In this document: one piece after another, positions 39,706-49,226 of the stretch
Numbering within the stretch: the first letter of the stretch is position 1
Layout: each line of letters begins with the position of its first letter
Assembly (NCBI RefSeq): GCF_004118265.1
Contig: NZ_SDHW01000001.1
Span: forward strand, 124,001-188,000
Reading direction: 5' to 3'
DNA length: 64,000 nucleotides
Source of the DNA: Lacibacter luteus
Lineage (GTDB): Bacteria > Bacteroidota > Bacteroidia > Chitinophagales > Chitinophagaceae
The notes under the pieces: generated by a model
Told to the model about the DNA's origin: nothing
The model's input: the letters and a program-made list of their open reading frames with translations, nothing else
Databases searched by the model: none
Translations under genes and position numbers: made by a program

Positions 39706-42699
39706 TTAAAATTGTGCTCTGATTCCTGCGTTGTAACTTCTGAACTGTGGTGTACTTGCAACAGATAATTCCAGGATCTTACGGTTTTGTGCAAATGTGT
39801 ACAGGTTAGAGCCTGAAACATAAACCAGTAATCCTTTCACAAAAGAGTGGCGAAGCATGGTGTTCGAAAAGTTATACGTAAGCTGTACTTTGCTCAGGTT
39901 AAACCGGTCTGTTTTGTAAACCCAAAAATCAGAACTGCGGAAATTGTTATTGTTTTGTTGGGAGCTTAAGCGTGGATACGTAGCAGTAGTTTTTGTTGCT
40001 TCTGTCCATCTGTTGCGTACAACATCAGAATATTTCAGATCGCCGCTTACCCAGTAATAGTTGTTATTGGTAAGTCCATAACCATCGTTGTTTCCGGTAC
40101 CTAATACAAACAGGTTAAAGTTTTTGTATGCTACTGAAAAATTAATTCCATAAGTAAACGGAGCGATGTACCTGCCGATCATCACTTCATCACGACTGTC
40201 GATTACATTATCTCCATTCTGATCAACATACTTCAGATCGCCGGGCTTTACTTCACTGAACAATTGACGAGGGCTGTTATTGATATCAGCCTGATCCATA
40301 AAGAAACCTGCATTTTGCAAACCGAAAATTGCATCAAGTGGTTTGCCGTTTCTGTTCTGGTAACTATCCAAAAACAGTTCATCACGTTTTGTTACAGTAG
40401 ATTTTGTGTACACAAGGTTTGTTCCCAAACTAAGTTGCACATCACCCAACTGCTTATTTACATTCAGCATCAGATCAAATCCTGAGCGTTTATAGGCATT
40501 GTAATTGGTGTAAGGAATAAATGAACTGAAGTAGTTAGGATATTGCGAAAAACGCTGTGTCAGCAATCCATCCATTTCTGTAATAAAGAAAGTTGATTGC
40601 ATTGTAAGCAGATTATTAAAGAAAGCAGCTTCAACACTTGCATTCACTTCTTTTCTTCTTGGGAAACCAAGGTTTGGACTTGCGCCATATGCTGCAGCAG
40701 TTGCCTGGTTCTGTGCCTGCACACCGTCGTTCCAGGTAAAAAATGAACCACGCTGATAAATATTCTCGTAGAGATAATAACCACTGATATCAAGATCAGT
40801 ATTTAAAATACCGCCTGAAGCAGATAATTTTAAATGATTAATGGCTTTAGCTCTTGCTAAAAATTTTTCTGAACTTAATAACCATCCAAGACTAAAGGTT
40901 GGTGAAAATGCTGCTCTGTTTCCTTCCGGTAATTTTGTAGAGTTCACATATGCAGCACTGAAATCAACCCAGTACTTGTGTTTATAATTATAGCCAAGTT
41001 GCAACGCAATATGCGAATTCGTGATGGGCTGGTAAACATCATTCACAGAAACAGATGAAGTAAACCCAAGCAGTTTGGCTGAAATGTTATGATTGGCCGC
41101 AACTGTTTTATCGTAACCGAACCAGGAAGAAAAACCAATGTTCTGTCTTTGAGTTGTGTTGTTGATATTCTGTATACCCGGGCGTGCATCTTCTCCAAAC
41201 TTCTGCAATCTTGTTAACGTATCTGCAGTAGCACTCCATGTTGGCGCATAAACAGCATAGGTATTGTTGATCGATTGCAGATAAGAGTTAGCGTAATCTA
41301 AATTAAACAGTGTATGAAACGATAACCCTTTGATGACAGAGTTGAGGCTTGCATTAATTTCGTTTGTTACCTGGAATACTCGTCTGATGTTCATGTCGTA
41401 ACCCGCAACATACAAGTCTGCAATTGGGTTGGTAAGAAACTGTTGCGCACCACCCAGCAGGTATTTGCCATCAATTAAATTACGGTTTGCAGCAACCAAT
41501 GCCAACGATGTTTTATCGTTTGGAGAAATCAAATCGATCGGGATCAGCGGAGTAAATCTGTTTGGTAATAATGTTGCGGCATTACTCCAATAGTTACCAC
41601 GTGCCCTGCGGCTTTCGCTGAAAATTGCCGATACATATACCGAACTGGATATGTGCTCGTTCAGCTTCAAATCAACATTACCACGAACGTTTAAACGGTT
41701 ATCGTTTTCGTTTTTACCTTCTCCGATATTTAATAAGGTAGAACTGTTCGACCATCCGATATTAGAATAGAATCTTGCATTCCTGTTACCACCGGAAAAT
41801 TCTGCATTGGCATCAGTTGCATTTTGATGCTTTTTCAAATATTGTGATGAATAGTAATCTACACTTGGATAACGATATGGATTACCGCTTGCATGATTCT
41901 GAATGGTGGTTGCATCATAAAGATTGGTAAGGCCATCATTATTTCTTGCCTCGTTATACAAAGTCATATACTCAGATGAGTTGAGATAATTGGGCAATTC
42001 ACTTGGCAAAGCAACACCAGAGTTAACCCGTATACCGATTTTACGACCGTTCACTTCGCCTTTCTTTGTTGTAATGAAAATAACACCTTTTGCTGCCTGA
42101 CTTCCGTAAAGTGCAACTGCATTGATACCTTTAAGAACAGAGATCTGTTGTACTTCGTTAAAGCTGATATCTGTAAACTCACGACGTATCCCATCGATAA
42201 TTACAATTGCATTTTCCAAACCCCAGATATTGTTACTCCAAAGCATACCTGCTACCCTGCCATTCATACCACCGGTAACCGACAGGTTAAAATCCTGGTC
42301 GATATATGTTTCAGGATTCAACGTACTGATAGCGCCGGCTACATCTTTTTTATTTATTTTAGTAAAGGGCAGGTATACTTCATTATACATTGCATCGTTG
42401 CCTGCAAGAATAATGTTTTCAAAACCCGCAGTTGCTTTTACTGTTTGTGTTCTGAAACCTTTTGCTGTAATAACCACGTCTGAATTAATCGGAACATTAA
42501 TCAGGAATTTTCCGGCTTTATCAGAATAAGCAACAGTCTTGCCCTGGTTACCAGAAATAATGGCTCCTTCAACCGGGTTTCCTTTTTCATCGTACACTAC
42601 AGATGAAATATTGATTTGTGTTACGTCCTGCGCTTTTATTCCTGTTGAAAAAAGACAGATAACTGCACAGAGCATCCAACATATTTTAAAATACTTCAT
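39706..42699 (-). CDS. SusC/RagA-family TonB-dependent transporter (pair B)
   Basis: A 997-residue outer-membrane receptor: signal ending in GIKA, carboxypeptidase-regulatory-like domain (about 28-110), plug with ENAIVIIDGIRREFTDISFNEVQQISVLKGINAVALYGSQAAKGVIFITTKKGE, then a large beta-barrel ending in aromatic RAQF. It imports oligosaccharides captured by the following SusD using TonB energy. It is shorter than pair A, and its plug entry is shortened around LPFTKINKKDVAGAIS, as often seen in second copies. It is 86 nt downstream of SusD-A. Confidence 0.93.
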   Translation of the reverse strand: MKYFKICWMLCAVICLFSTGIKAQDVTQINISSVVYDEKGNPVEGAIISGNQGKTVAYSDKAGKFLINVPINSDVVITAKGFRTQTVKATAGFENIILAGNDAMYNEVYLPFTKINKKDVAGAISTLNPETYIDQDFNLSVTGGMNGRVAGMLWSNNIWGLENAIVIIDGIRREFTDISFNEVQQISVLKGINAVALYGSQAAKGVIFITTKKGEVNGRKIGIRVNSGVALPSELPNYLNSSEYMTLYNEARNNDGLTNLYDATTIQNHASGNPYRYPSVDYYSSQYLKKHQNATDANAEFSGGNRNARFYSNIGWSNSSTLLNIGEGKNENDNRLNVRGNVDLKLNEHISSSVYVSAIFSESRRARGNYWSNAATLLPNRFTPLIPIDLISPNDKTSLALVAANRNLIDGKYLLGGAQQFLTNPIADLYVAGYDMNIRRVFQVTNEINASLNSVIKGLSFHTLFNLDYANSYLQSINNTYAVYAPTWSATADTLTRLQKFGEDARPGIQNINNTTQRQNIGFSSWFGYDKTVAANHNISAKLLGFTSSVSVNDVYQPITNSHIALQLGYNYKHKYWVDFSAAYVNSTKLPEGNRAAFSPTFSLGWLLSSEKFLARAKAINHLKLSASGGILNTDLDISGYYLYENIYQRGSFFTWNDGVQAQNQATAAAYGASPNLGFPRRKEVNASVEAAFFNNLLTMQSTFFITEMDGLLTQRFSQYPNYFSSFIPYTNYNAYKRSGFDLMLNVNKQLGDVQLSLGTNLVYTKSTVTKRDELFLDSYQNRNGKPLDAIFGLQNAGFFMDQADINNSPRQLFSEVKPGDLKYVDQNGDNVIDSRDEVMIGRYIAPFTYGINFSVAYKNFNLFVLGTGNNDGYGLTNNNYYWVSGDLKYSDVVRNRWTEATKTTATYPRLSSQQNNNNFRSSDFWVYKTDRFNLSKVQLTYNFSNTMLRHSFVKGLLVYVSGSNLYTFAQNRKILELSVASTPQFRSYNAGIRAQF

Positions 42700-42785
42700 T
42701 AACTAAATTTTAAACTTGAATTTTACGATAACACGGCACGTTACAGGTTTTAAATCCTGTTCGTAAGCGTTCGTTTACTTAGTGA

Positions 42786-44615
42786 TTACCATCCGGGATT
42801 TTGACCAAACGATGGATAAAGATTTACCTGGTTGGTAGGCAGAGGAAGCCAGTTGTGTTTCTTTTCAAACACTCTTGTTACAACTACCCGCTCTCTAAGG
42901 TTAAGCGGCTTTCCATTACCACCCCTGTCAAAATCGATCACCGTTTTTTCTGTATATTTTTTCTCACCTGCCACACCCCAACGGCGCAGATCGTGCCATC
43001 TTAAACCTTCAAACGCCAATTCAACTGCTCTCTCTCTCATCAATTCACTCATCAAACTTTCTTTCGATCCAAGAAAACGGACATCTATATCCGGCACACC
43101 TGCTCTTGTTCTTATTTTATTAATAGCACTTAATGCAGTAATACTGCCAGGTACGCTGCTTTGTGCGGTACCATAACCCTGTAATACTGCTTCAGCATAC
43201 ATTAAATAAACATCGCCTAAACGCAGGTATGGAATAACAATATTGATATTGTTCCATTCATTGTCTGTGTTGTTACAGCCATCGGTTACAAACTTGCGAA
43301 CCAGGTATCCGCTGCGGCTTGCTGTATTCTCCAAACGCAGATTGCCACCGGTATGAAGATTAGCAAAACGATAAGCTGCATTAGCAGTACCACGGATGAG
43401 CCGTACACCATCATAGGTAATTGCTTTGTAGAAACGTGGATCACGGCCGGTCCATGGATCAGCTATATCATAACCTGAACCAACTGCATCGAGCGGAAGA
43501 CCGTTCGCCATACCGAAATAGTTTACATAATTGGCTGCAGGAGATGAAATACCAGCCTCGCCTCCTAATGGTGGAGGAATAAACATGTTCACTAACGACC
43601 AACGTGATTTCCAACCAACAAATGTGGGAGGACCAAAAATTACTTCGGGATAACCGGGATGTTTTGAGTAAGAAGATATGGTGTACCAGTTTTCACTGTA
43701 TTTATCCCACGTTAATAATTTATGATACGATTCTCCCGCTTCAGACATTTTAATTACACGGGCAAAAGCATCTGCTGCCTGCTTACATAATTCTTCATCG
43801 TATCCATCTTTTCCGGTTGACTCCTTGTTCATCATTGGGCTTGCAGCATAAAGCAAATCCTTTCCTTTAAATCCAAGCGCCATCGATTTTGTTACACGCT
43901 GCTGATTATTGCCTAATGTTGTTTGACCAACAGGTGAATTATCCCAATTGCTTGGCAGTAAAGCTGCAGCTTCTTCAAAATCTTTTGCAGCTTTTAATGC
44001 CGTTTCTCTATAACTCAAACGTGGCAACTCCAGTCTTTCCGAACTTGAAAGCACTGTATCGATGTAGGGTAATCCGCCCCAGTAACTCATTAACTGAAAA
44101 TGAAAGAAACCACGGAAGAACAACAATTGCCCTCTTAATACATCTTTTTCTTCCTGTGTTGCAGTTGTTAATTTATCAAGATTTGCCAAGCCAAGATTTG
44201 CTTTGCGTATGCCATACCATGATAAAGGCCAAAGACCTTTGTCGTGACATTCGTTGGGATTTGTTGATGCAGTTCTGTCATCGAGCCAGCTATTATCCCA
44301 ACCACCGCCACCGGTTTGCCAGGCTCTGTAGTTGCCGTTATCAAATTCTGCATTCAACCTGTAGTTTGCGTTGGTAGTGGACAAAATATCATCGCCCATA
44401 TTCCATTCACTGTTCCAGGTAGATTTCGACATATCGGGCAAACATGCATACAGCTCTTCTGTAAAACCCTGAAAGCTGCGAAAACTGGTAAATACATCTT
44501 TTTCTGAAATGTTTGCATCCAGAGGTCTGTCTAAATATTTTTTACACGAAACCAAACTCAATACAATCAGCAATACAGTTGCTGCTAAGTTTAACTTTCT
44601 AAAATGCTTTGTCAT
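42786..44615 (-). CDS. SusD/RagB-family nutrient-binding lipoprotein (pair A)
   Basis: A 609-residue lipoprotein with lipobox SLVSC (signal about 24 residues). SusD features are FRGFFHFQLMSYWGGLPYID near 165-185 and the C-terminal RERAVELAFEGLRWHDLRRWG motif. It is encoded 17 nt after its SusC partner. The two SusD proteins of this locus share only general fold motifs, so the two pairs are probably not a recent duplication. Binding of xylan-derived oligosaccharides at the cell surface is inferred from the enzymes downstream. Confidence 0.94.
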   Translation of the reverse strand: MTKHFRKLNLAATVLLIVLSLVSCKKYLDRPLDANISEKDVFTSFRSFQGFTEELYACLPDMSKSTWNSEWNMGDDILSTTNANYRLNAEFDNGNYRAWQTGGGGWDNSWLDDRTASTNPNECHDKGLWPLSWYGIRKANLGLANLDKLTTATQEEKDVLRGQLLFFRGFFHFQLMSYWGGLPYIDTVLSSSERLELPRLSYRETALKAAKDFEEAAALLPSNWDNSPVGQTTLGNNQQRVTKSMALGFKGKDLLYAASPMMNKESTGKDGYDEELCKQAADAFARVIKMSEAGESYHKLLTWDKYSENWYTISSYSKHPGYPEVIFGPPTFVGWKSRWSLVNMFIPPPLGGEAGISSPAANYVNYFGMANGLPLDAVGSGYDIADPWTGRDPRFYKAITYDGVRLIRGTANAAYRFANLHTGGNLRLENTASRSGYLVRKFVTDGCNNTDNEWNNINIVIPYLRLGDVYLMYAEAVLQGYGTAQSSVPGSITALSAINKIRTRAGVPDIDVRFLGSKESLMSELMRERAVELAFEGLRWHDLRRWGVAGEKKYTEKTVIDFDRGGNGKPLNLRERVVVTRVFEKKHNWLPLPTNQVNLYPSFGQNPGW

Positions 44616-44632
44616 AAATAATTCTTTTGCAG

Positions 44633-47600
44633 TTATAAGCTTAGGTTAAGTCCGAAATTGATACGGCGAACAGTTGGGTATGCACCCTGTCCGGAGAAGT
44701 TGCTGGAACCAACATTTGCTTCACGATCGTCGGGCATTTTACTCCAGAAAAGAAGATTGTTACCGTTGATGTACAAACGCATTGATTGCATCCCTGTTCT
44801 TTTCAACCATGATGGATTTAATGTGTAAGAGATCTCTGCAGTTTTCAAACGAACATAAGATCCGTCGTAATTGAAGAAGTCGCCGTAACTGTAAAGTCTC
44901 GATTTCCAGCGTGGAAGCGGAGAAACTGCATCTGTATTATCTTTTGTCCAGTAATCGCCTTGCTTGAATACAGAGTTCAATGCAGCAGCGAAGTTTGTTT
45001 GTGTTAAATTCCTTGTTATATTATTTACAGCATAGAACTGAACAAAAATGGAGAAACGCTTATAATCGAAACCAATGCTGGCTGTGTATGTATTCTGTGG
45101 CCTTTCAGGATAAGCATATGGTACATTATCAAAGTTGTTGATGACACCATCACCATTAAAATCAATTAAATTAAAATTACCGGGGAGTTTATTATTGTCG
45201 TTTTGATCAACAATGCTGCTGCCATAAACTTCGTCCCATGTGTTGTAATAACCGGCACGTAATTGCGATCTGTATTGACCGATCTGATAGCCTGCCTGTT
45301 TCAGATAATCGTCTAATAATTTCGGATCATCTCGATCAATGATTTCATCTTTAGCATGCGTCATAGCAATGTTAGCCCACAAACGGATATCACGTTGTTT
45401 ATTGAAAGTTTTATTGAACTTCAATTCAAGTTCATACCCCTGTACAATGGTTTGACCAAGATTTGCTGTTGGAGGTGTGCCACCGAAATATGCAGGTACT
45501 GCACGTTGGCTACCGCTGATTAGTACATCTGTACGGTGATCTCTGTAAAATTCGAGACTACCTTCAAGCAAACCTCTGAACAAAGTAAAATCCATACCGA
45601 GGTTTGCCTTAGCCACAGTTTCCCAATGAATATCAGGATTACCAATTGTATTTTCTCTGAACCATACATACGGACTGTTTGCATTGTTATCGCCCATACG
45701 TGCCTGTCCACCATAAGACCATTGTGTTAAATACAGATAGTTGCCGCCAACTGCATCGTTACCTACCAAACCATAAGAAGCACGCAGTTTCAGTGTAGAT
45801 AACCATGAAATATTTTTCATGTACTTTTCATTTGTCAATGTCCAGCCAACAGCTGCAGATGGGAAAAAGTCGAATCTGTAATCGGGGCCAAAACGTTGCG
45901 ATCCGTTATAAGCACCATTTACTTCTGCAAAATATCTGTTTCCATAATTGTATGTAGTTCTGAATACCCAATCTTCTCTGAATTCGGGGAAAGAGCTACC
46001 CACTGCATTTTCATTACGCATGAACAAACCCATAGAAGTAATGTTATGCTTACCAACTTTTATTGCATGGTTCAGCTGCAGCTGATAAACACGTCTTCTT
46101 CTTGTTTGTCCGTTCTGGAAAGCATCAGCTCTAACAGACCATTGTGGTAAAATATAATCAAACTGGTTAGGTCCTGCAGTGTTGCGGTATTGTACTCTTC
46201 CGTCTGGCGCAATCCATTTAACAATTGCACTACCATCATCAAACTGGCCACCTTGTGCAACGAATGTATTATCTAATGAATACGAACCTTTGAACGATAA
46301 GTTTTTGAGTAGTGCACTTAAATCCTGTGTAAGGATAAAGTCCGTAGTCATTTGTGTTGTTTTGGTATTTCGTACACCGTTGTTTGAAAGGATGTGTGAT
46401 GGGTTATTGGTTGATACAGGATCAAGCGGATAATAACCAAAAGAACCGTCGCTGTAAACAGGGTAGAAAAGATCGGGAGCAAGACCATAAATACCCTGGT
46501 ACCATGAATATTCAAAACCACTCCATGTATCCTGGCGCTTACCATAAAGAGCAGATACGTTTGAAGATAAAGTTGTAGTGCGGGTTAATTTAAAATCAAG
46601 ATTTGCACGAATATTCAACCTGTCGTAAAAAAAGCCCGGCTTATACCCTTTACCATTGTTGGGTATTTTCATAATGTCGCCTTCATGTAAAAAGTCAACA
46701 GAAGTAAAATATTTTACAAAGTTCGAGCCGCCTGATATATTGATGTTGGCATTCTGAGCCATTGCCATTTTCTTTAACGACTCAGCCTGCCAATCTATAT
46801 TTGGATATTGTTGTGCTTCCTGTGCATTTGCAGGGTTGCGGTATTTGTCGATGATCGCCTGTGGTGTGTAATCCTGCCACGATGCAGGGCTAACGCCAAG
46901 CTCACGTTCAATGGCCATGTTTCTGATGGTTAACGCATCATACGCATCATACTTTTCTGGTAAACGTGAAGGTATTTTAATAGTAGAGTTAACAGTAACA
47001 TTAATATTGGCTTTACCTTCTACACCTCTTTTAGTTGTAATAAGTACAACACCATTTGCACCTTTTACACCAAATACTGCAGTGGCAGATGCGTCTTTTA
47101 AAATAGAAACACTTTCAACAGAACCAATATCAACGCCGTTAATAGAACGTTCAATACCATCTACTAAAATGAGCGGACCTGCACTGTTCCAGGTTCCCTG
47201 TCCACGTATATAAATGAGCGGATCTTCTGCACCGGGCATACCGGTACCTTGTATAGTTATTACACCGGGAACATTGCCGGTTAAAGCTGCACCAATATTT
47301 GATACACCACCTGCACGTTGAAGAACTTTACCGGTTGTTTGGCTGATGGCACCCACTACACTTTCTTTCTTTTGTTTGCCGTAACCAACAATCACCACAT
47401 CTTCTAATAATGTGCGGGCAATACCAAGCCTCACTTCAATTACAGTTTGGTCGGTAATGCTTACTTCCATTTCATCCATTCCAACATAACTGATCACAAG
47501 CATTTTATTTTTTGCCGGAAGAGTTATTTTGAAATGACCTGTTGAGTCGGATGAAGATGCAATTTCGGTACCCTTCACCTTAATTGTTGCGCCACCAAGA

Positions 47601-47737
47601 GGTATACCTGATGAATCTTTAACGGTACCGGAAATTGTTCTCAAACTTCCTTGTGCCGACGCATGTAAATCTGTTAATAAAATACAGCAGAGAGCAATCG
47701 TTAGCCTAAGCAGCCAGTTTTTAGCCACGCATTTCAT
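44633..47737 (-). CDS. SusC/RagA-family TonB-dependent transporter (pair A)
   Basis: A 1034-residue outer-membrane transporter: signal ending in LHASA, carboxypeptidase-regulatory-like domain (about 32-110), TonB-box-like LEDVVIVGYGKQKKESV, plug with ALTGNVPGVITIQGTGMPG and DPLIYIRGQGTWN, and a barrel ending in FGLNLSL. It has no extra N-terminal secretin/signalling domain, so it probably does not itself signal to the nearby sigma factor. It is first of the 17-gene PUL and 195 nt downstream of the ECF sigma gene on the same strand; ATGTTTTTAAAACAT, a perfect palindrome at 47778-47792, lies upstream. Confidence 0.95.
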   Translation of the reverse strand: MKCVAKNWLLRLTIALCCILLTDLHASAQGSLRTISGTVKDSSGIPLGGATIKVKGTEIASSSDSTGHFKITLPAKNKMLVISYVGMDEMEVSITDQTVIEVRLGIARTLLEDVVIVGYGKQKKESVVGAISQTTGKVLQRAGGVSNIGAALTGNVPGVITIQGTGMPGAEDPLIYIRGQGTWNSAGPLILVDGIERSINGVDIGSVESVSILKDASATAVFGVKGANGVVLITTKRGVEGKANINVTVNSTIKIPSRLPEKYDAYDALTIRNMAIERELGVSPASWQDYTPQAIIDKYRNPANAQEAQQYPNIDWQAESLKKMAMAQNANINISGGSNFVKYFTSVDFLHEGDIMKIPNNGKGYKPGFFYDRLNIRANLDFKLTRTTTLSSNVSALYGKRQDTWSGFEYSWYQGIYGLAPDLFYPVYSDGSFGYYPLDPVSTNNPSHILSNNGVRNTKTTQMTTDFILTQDLSALLKNLSFKGSYSLDNTFVAQGGQFDDGSAIVKWIAPDGRVQYRNTAGPNQFDYILPQWSVRADAFQNGQTRRRRVYQLQLNHAIKVGKHNITSMGLFMRNENAVGSSFPEFREDWVFRTTYNYGNRYFAEVNGAYNGSQRFGPDYRFDFFPSAAVGWTLTNEKYMKNISWLSTLKLRASYGLVGNDAVGGNYLYLTQWSYGGQARMGDNNANSPYVWFRENTIGNPDIHWETVAKANLGMDFTLFRGLLEGSLEFYRDHRTDVLISGSQRAVPAYFGGTPPTANLGQTIVQGYELELKFNKTFNKQRDIRLWANIAMTHAKDEIIDRDDPKLLDDYLKQAGYQIGQYRSQLRAGYYNTWDEVYGSSIVDQNDNNKLPGNFNLIDFNGDGVINNFDNVPYAYPERPQNTYTASIGFDYKRFSIFVQFYAVNNITRNLTQTNFAAALNSVFKQGDYWTKDNTDAVSPLPRWKSRLYSYGDFFNYDGSYVRLKTAEISYTLNPSWLKRTGMQSMRLYINGNNLLFWSKMPDDREANVGSSNFSGQGAYPTVRRINFGLNLSL

Positions 47738-47932
47738 ACTTGATTTTTTAAATTGTAGAAAGTCTTGATTTCGTTTTATGTTTTTAAAACATGCTATACC
47801 AAATGCTGAGAAATCGTGTTCAGGAAGTATCCATATCTTAAAGCAATCATTTTTATGTTAAGCAATTCTTTATTGGCCCTTTATAAAGACAATCAGAACC
47901 TGATTATGTACCAAAGCGCTTCAATCTTTTGT

Positions 47933-48508
47933 TTAATTTGAAACCGCCTGTGCAAACGGTTCCTGTACAACAACGAAGAGTGCCTTTCCTATTTTTTTAG
48001 TAGCGATCGACATTTGATTACGAACTGTAAAAACAGAAATATTCAATTCCGAAGCCACCTCTTTGTACTTCAATCCTTCTTCTTTTACCAGTTGAAAGAC
48101 CGCTTTGCATTGTGCCGGAAGCCTATGAACTACCTGTTCGATGCTGATAAATGTTTCCTTTGCGATCAACATTTCTTCCGGGCTGTTGAGCTCTATAATT
48201 GTTTCAGCAGGTACTTCATTTAACACCCTTACCGGGCTCTTCGATTGTTTTGCGATGTAGTTGAGCGATAGATTTCTGGTTGTAGTATACAGGTAGGCTT
48301 TCAGATTATCTATGCCATGTAACTGGCTGCGCTTTTGCCAGATTTTAATAAATGCATCAGAAACGATTTCTTCTGCACCTTCACGAGACTTGGTAATTGA
48401 AAAGGAAAAATGTTGAAGCCTATCCGACAAAAGCAGATACAGTTGCCTGTATGCCCGAATGTCGTTGTGCAGCGCAATTTGTAGTTGTAAATCTTTTAAT
48501 ACTTCCAT
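47933..48508 (-). CDS. ECF-type RNA polymerase sigma factor
   Basis: A 191-residue sigma-70 family protein with region 2 (about 20-95, including REGAEEIVSDAFIKIWQKRSQL) and region 4 (about 125-180, LPAQCKAVFQLVKEEGLKYKEVASELNISVFTVRNQ as the DNA-binding helix-turn-helix). It is of the FecI-like group common in Bacteroidota. Such factors usually have a FecR-type anti-sigma gene next door; none is present here, and the adjacent SusC lacks a signalling extension. It probably drives the PUL that starts 195 nt downstream, but how it is controlled is not visible. Confidence 0.92.
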   Translation of the reverse strand: MEVLKDLQLQIALHNDIRAYRQLYLLLSDRLQHFSFSITKSREGAEEIVSDAFIKIWQKRSQLHGIDNLKAYLYTTTRNLSLNYIAKQSKSPVRVLNEVPAETIIELNSPEEMLIAKETFISIEQVVHRLPAQCKAVFQLVKEEGLKYKEVASELNISVFTVRNQMSIATKKIGKALFVVVQEPFAQAVSN

Positions 48509-49226
48509 ATGGCAATCAGCAGTAATGACCCTTAATCACATGCAGTGACCCGCATAGAAATACTATGCAATGTGCAAAGCAGTTAATCAAGGTTGGTTAT
48601 GTTTTACTAAACAATCGTGTTAAAACAAGTCAGGTTGCAGTCAATTCAAGGAAAGTCAAATGTTGAGTTGTCTCTCTTTTTTTAAACCTCCTATACCCTT
48701 CTTGTGATGTAAAAATTTCAGAAAGCAAACCGAACGCAAACCTTTGAAGCTTTAAAAAATCATTACCTGTCAAAACTAATTTCTGCGTTCCGGCAGGGCT
48801 GGCTCATTTGTTGAAACTTATAGAAGAAATGTTTTGTTTCAATTAATGCAACCGATTAGATTGATTGAAAATCAATAAGTTAATTTTTTGACTACTTTTG
48901 AAAATGCATTTTTATTTGCAAACAAGTTTTACATTAGCATTTGTTCTTTGCTTTTCGGGTTGAATTAAAAAATGCGTTTCGACAGAAAACTATATCACAA
49001 GTTTTGGTAAAGATTCCTGTTGAAACTTGTTGCCTTCTGTTTTAAAATTCTGATGCCAAGCAGCGTTTAGAAAAAACTGAAACTCTACTTGTCAAATCGG
49101 GAAAAGAAAACAAATCCAGTACTGTTTTACCGTGAGAAAGATTGAATAATCGATTGTTATTTAATGATACCCCGGGGAGTGAAGAAGTGCTTTTGATATT
49201 ACTTTAAAAATTACCTGCAGCCACAA
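48509..49226. promoter_or_regulatory. 718-nt divergent control region between sigma factor and HTCS genes
   Basis: No convincing gene in either strand. It is A/T-rich and unusually long for this compact region. Visible elements are the inverted repeat ATTGATT-GAA-AATCAAT at 48860-48876, followed by an exact -7 match TACTTTTG at 48893-48900 for the plus strand; the repeat covers the place of the -33 box, which is otherwise missing. An 8-bp palindrome CCCCGGGG is at 49170-49177, about 50 nt before the HTCS start. A long 5' leader for the HTCS mRNA (over 300 nt) is implied if the -7 match is real. Confidence 0.4.

Noticed and set aside
42740-42760. ACAGG/CCTGT hairpin between SusD-A and SusC-B
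   Set aside because: Only a 5-bp stem plus an A/T near-palindrome; no T tract and no clear role.
43889-44377. 162-codon plus-strand frame
   Set aside because: Antisense shadow of the SusD-A gene; no domain or start signal.
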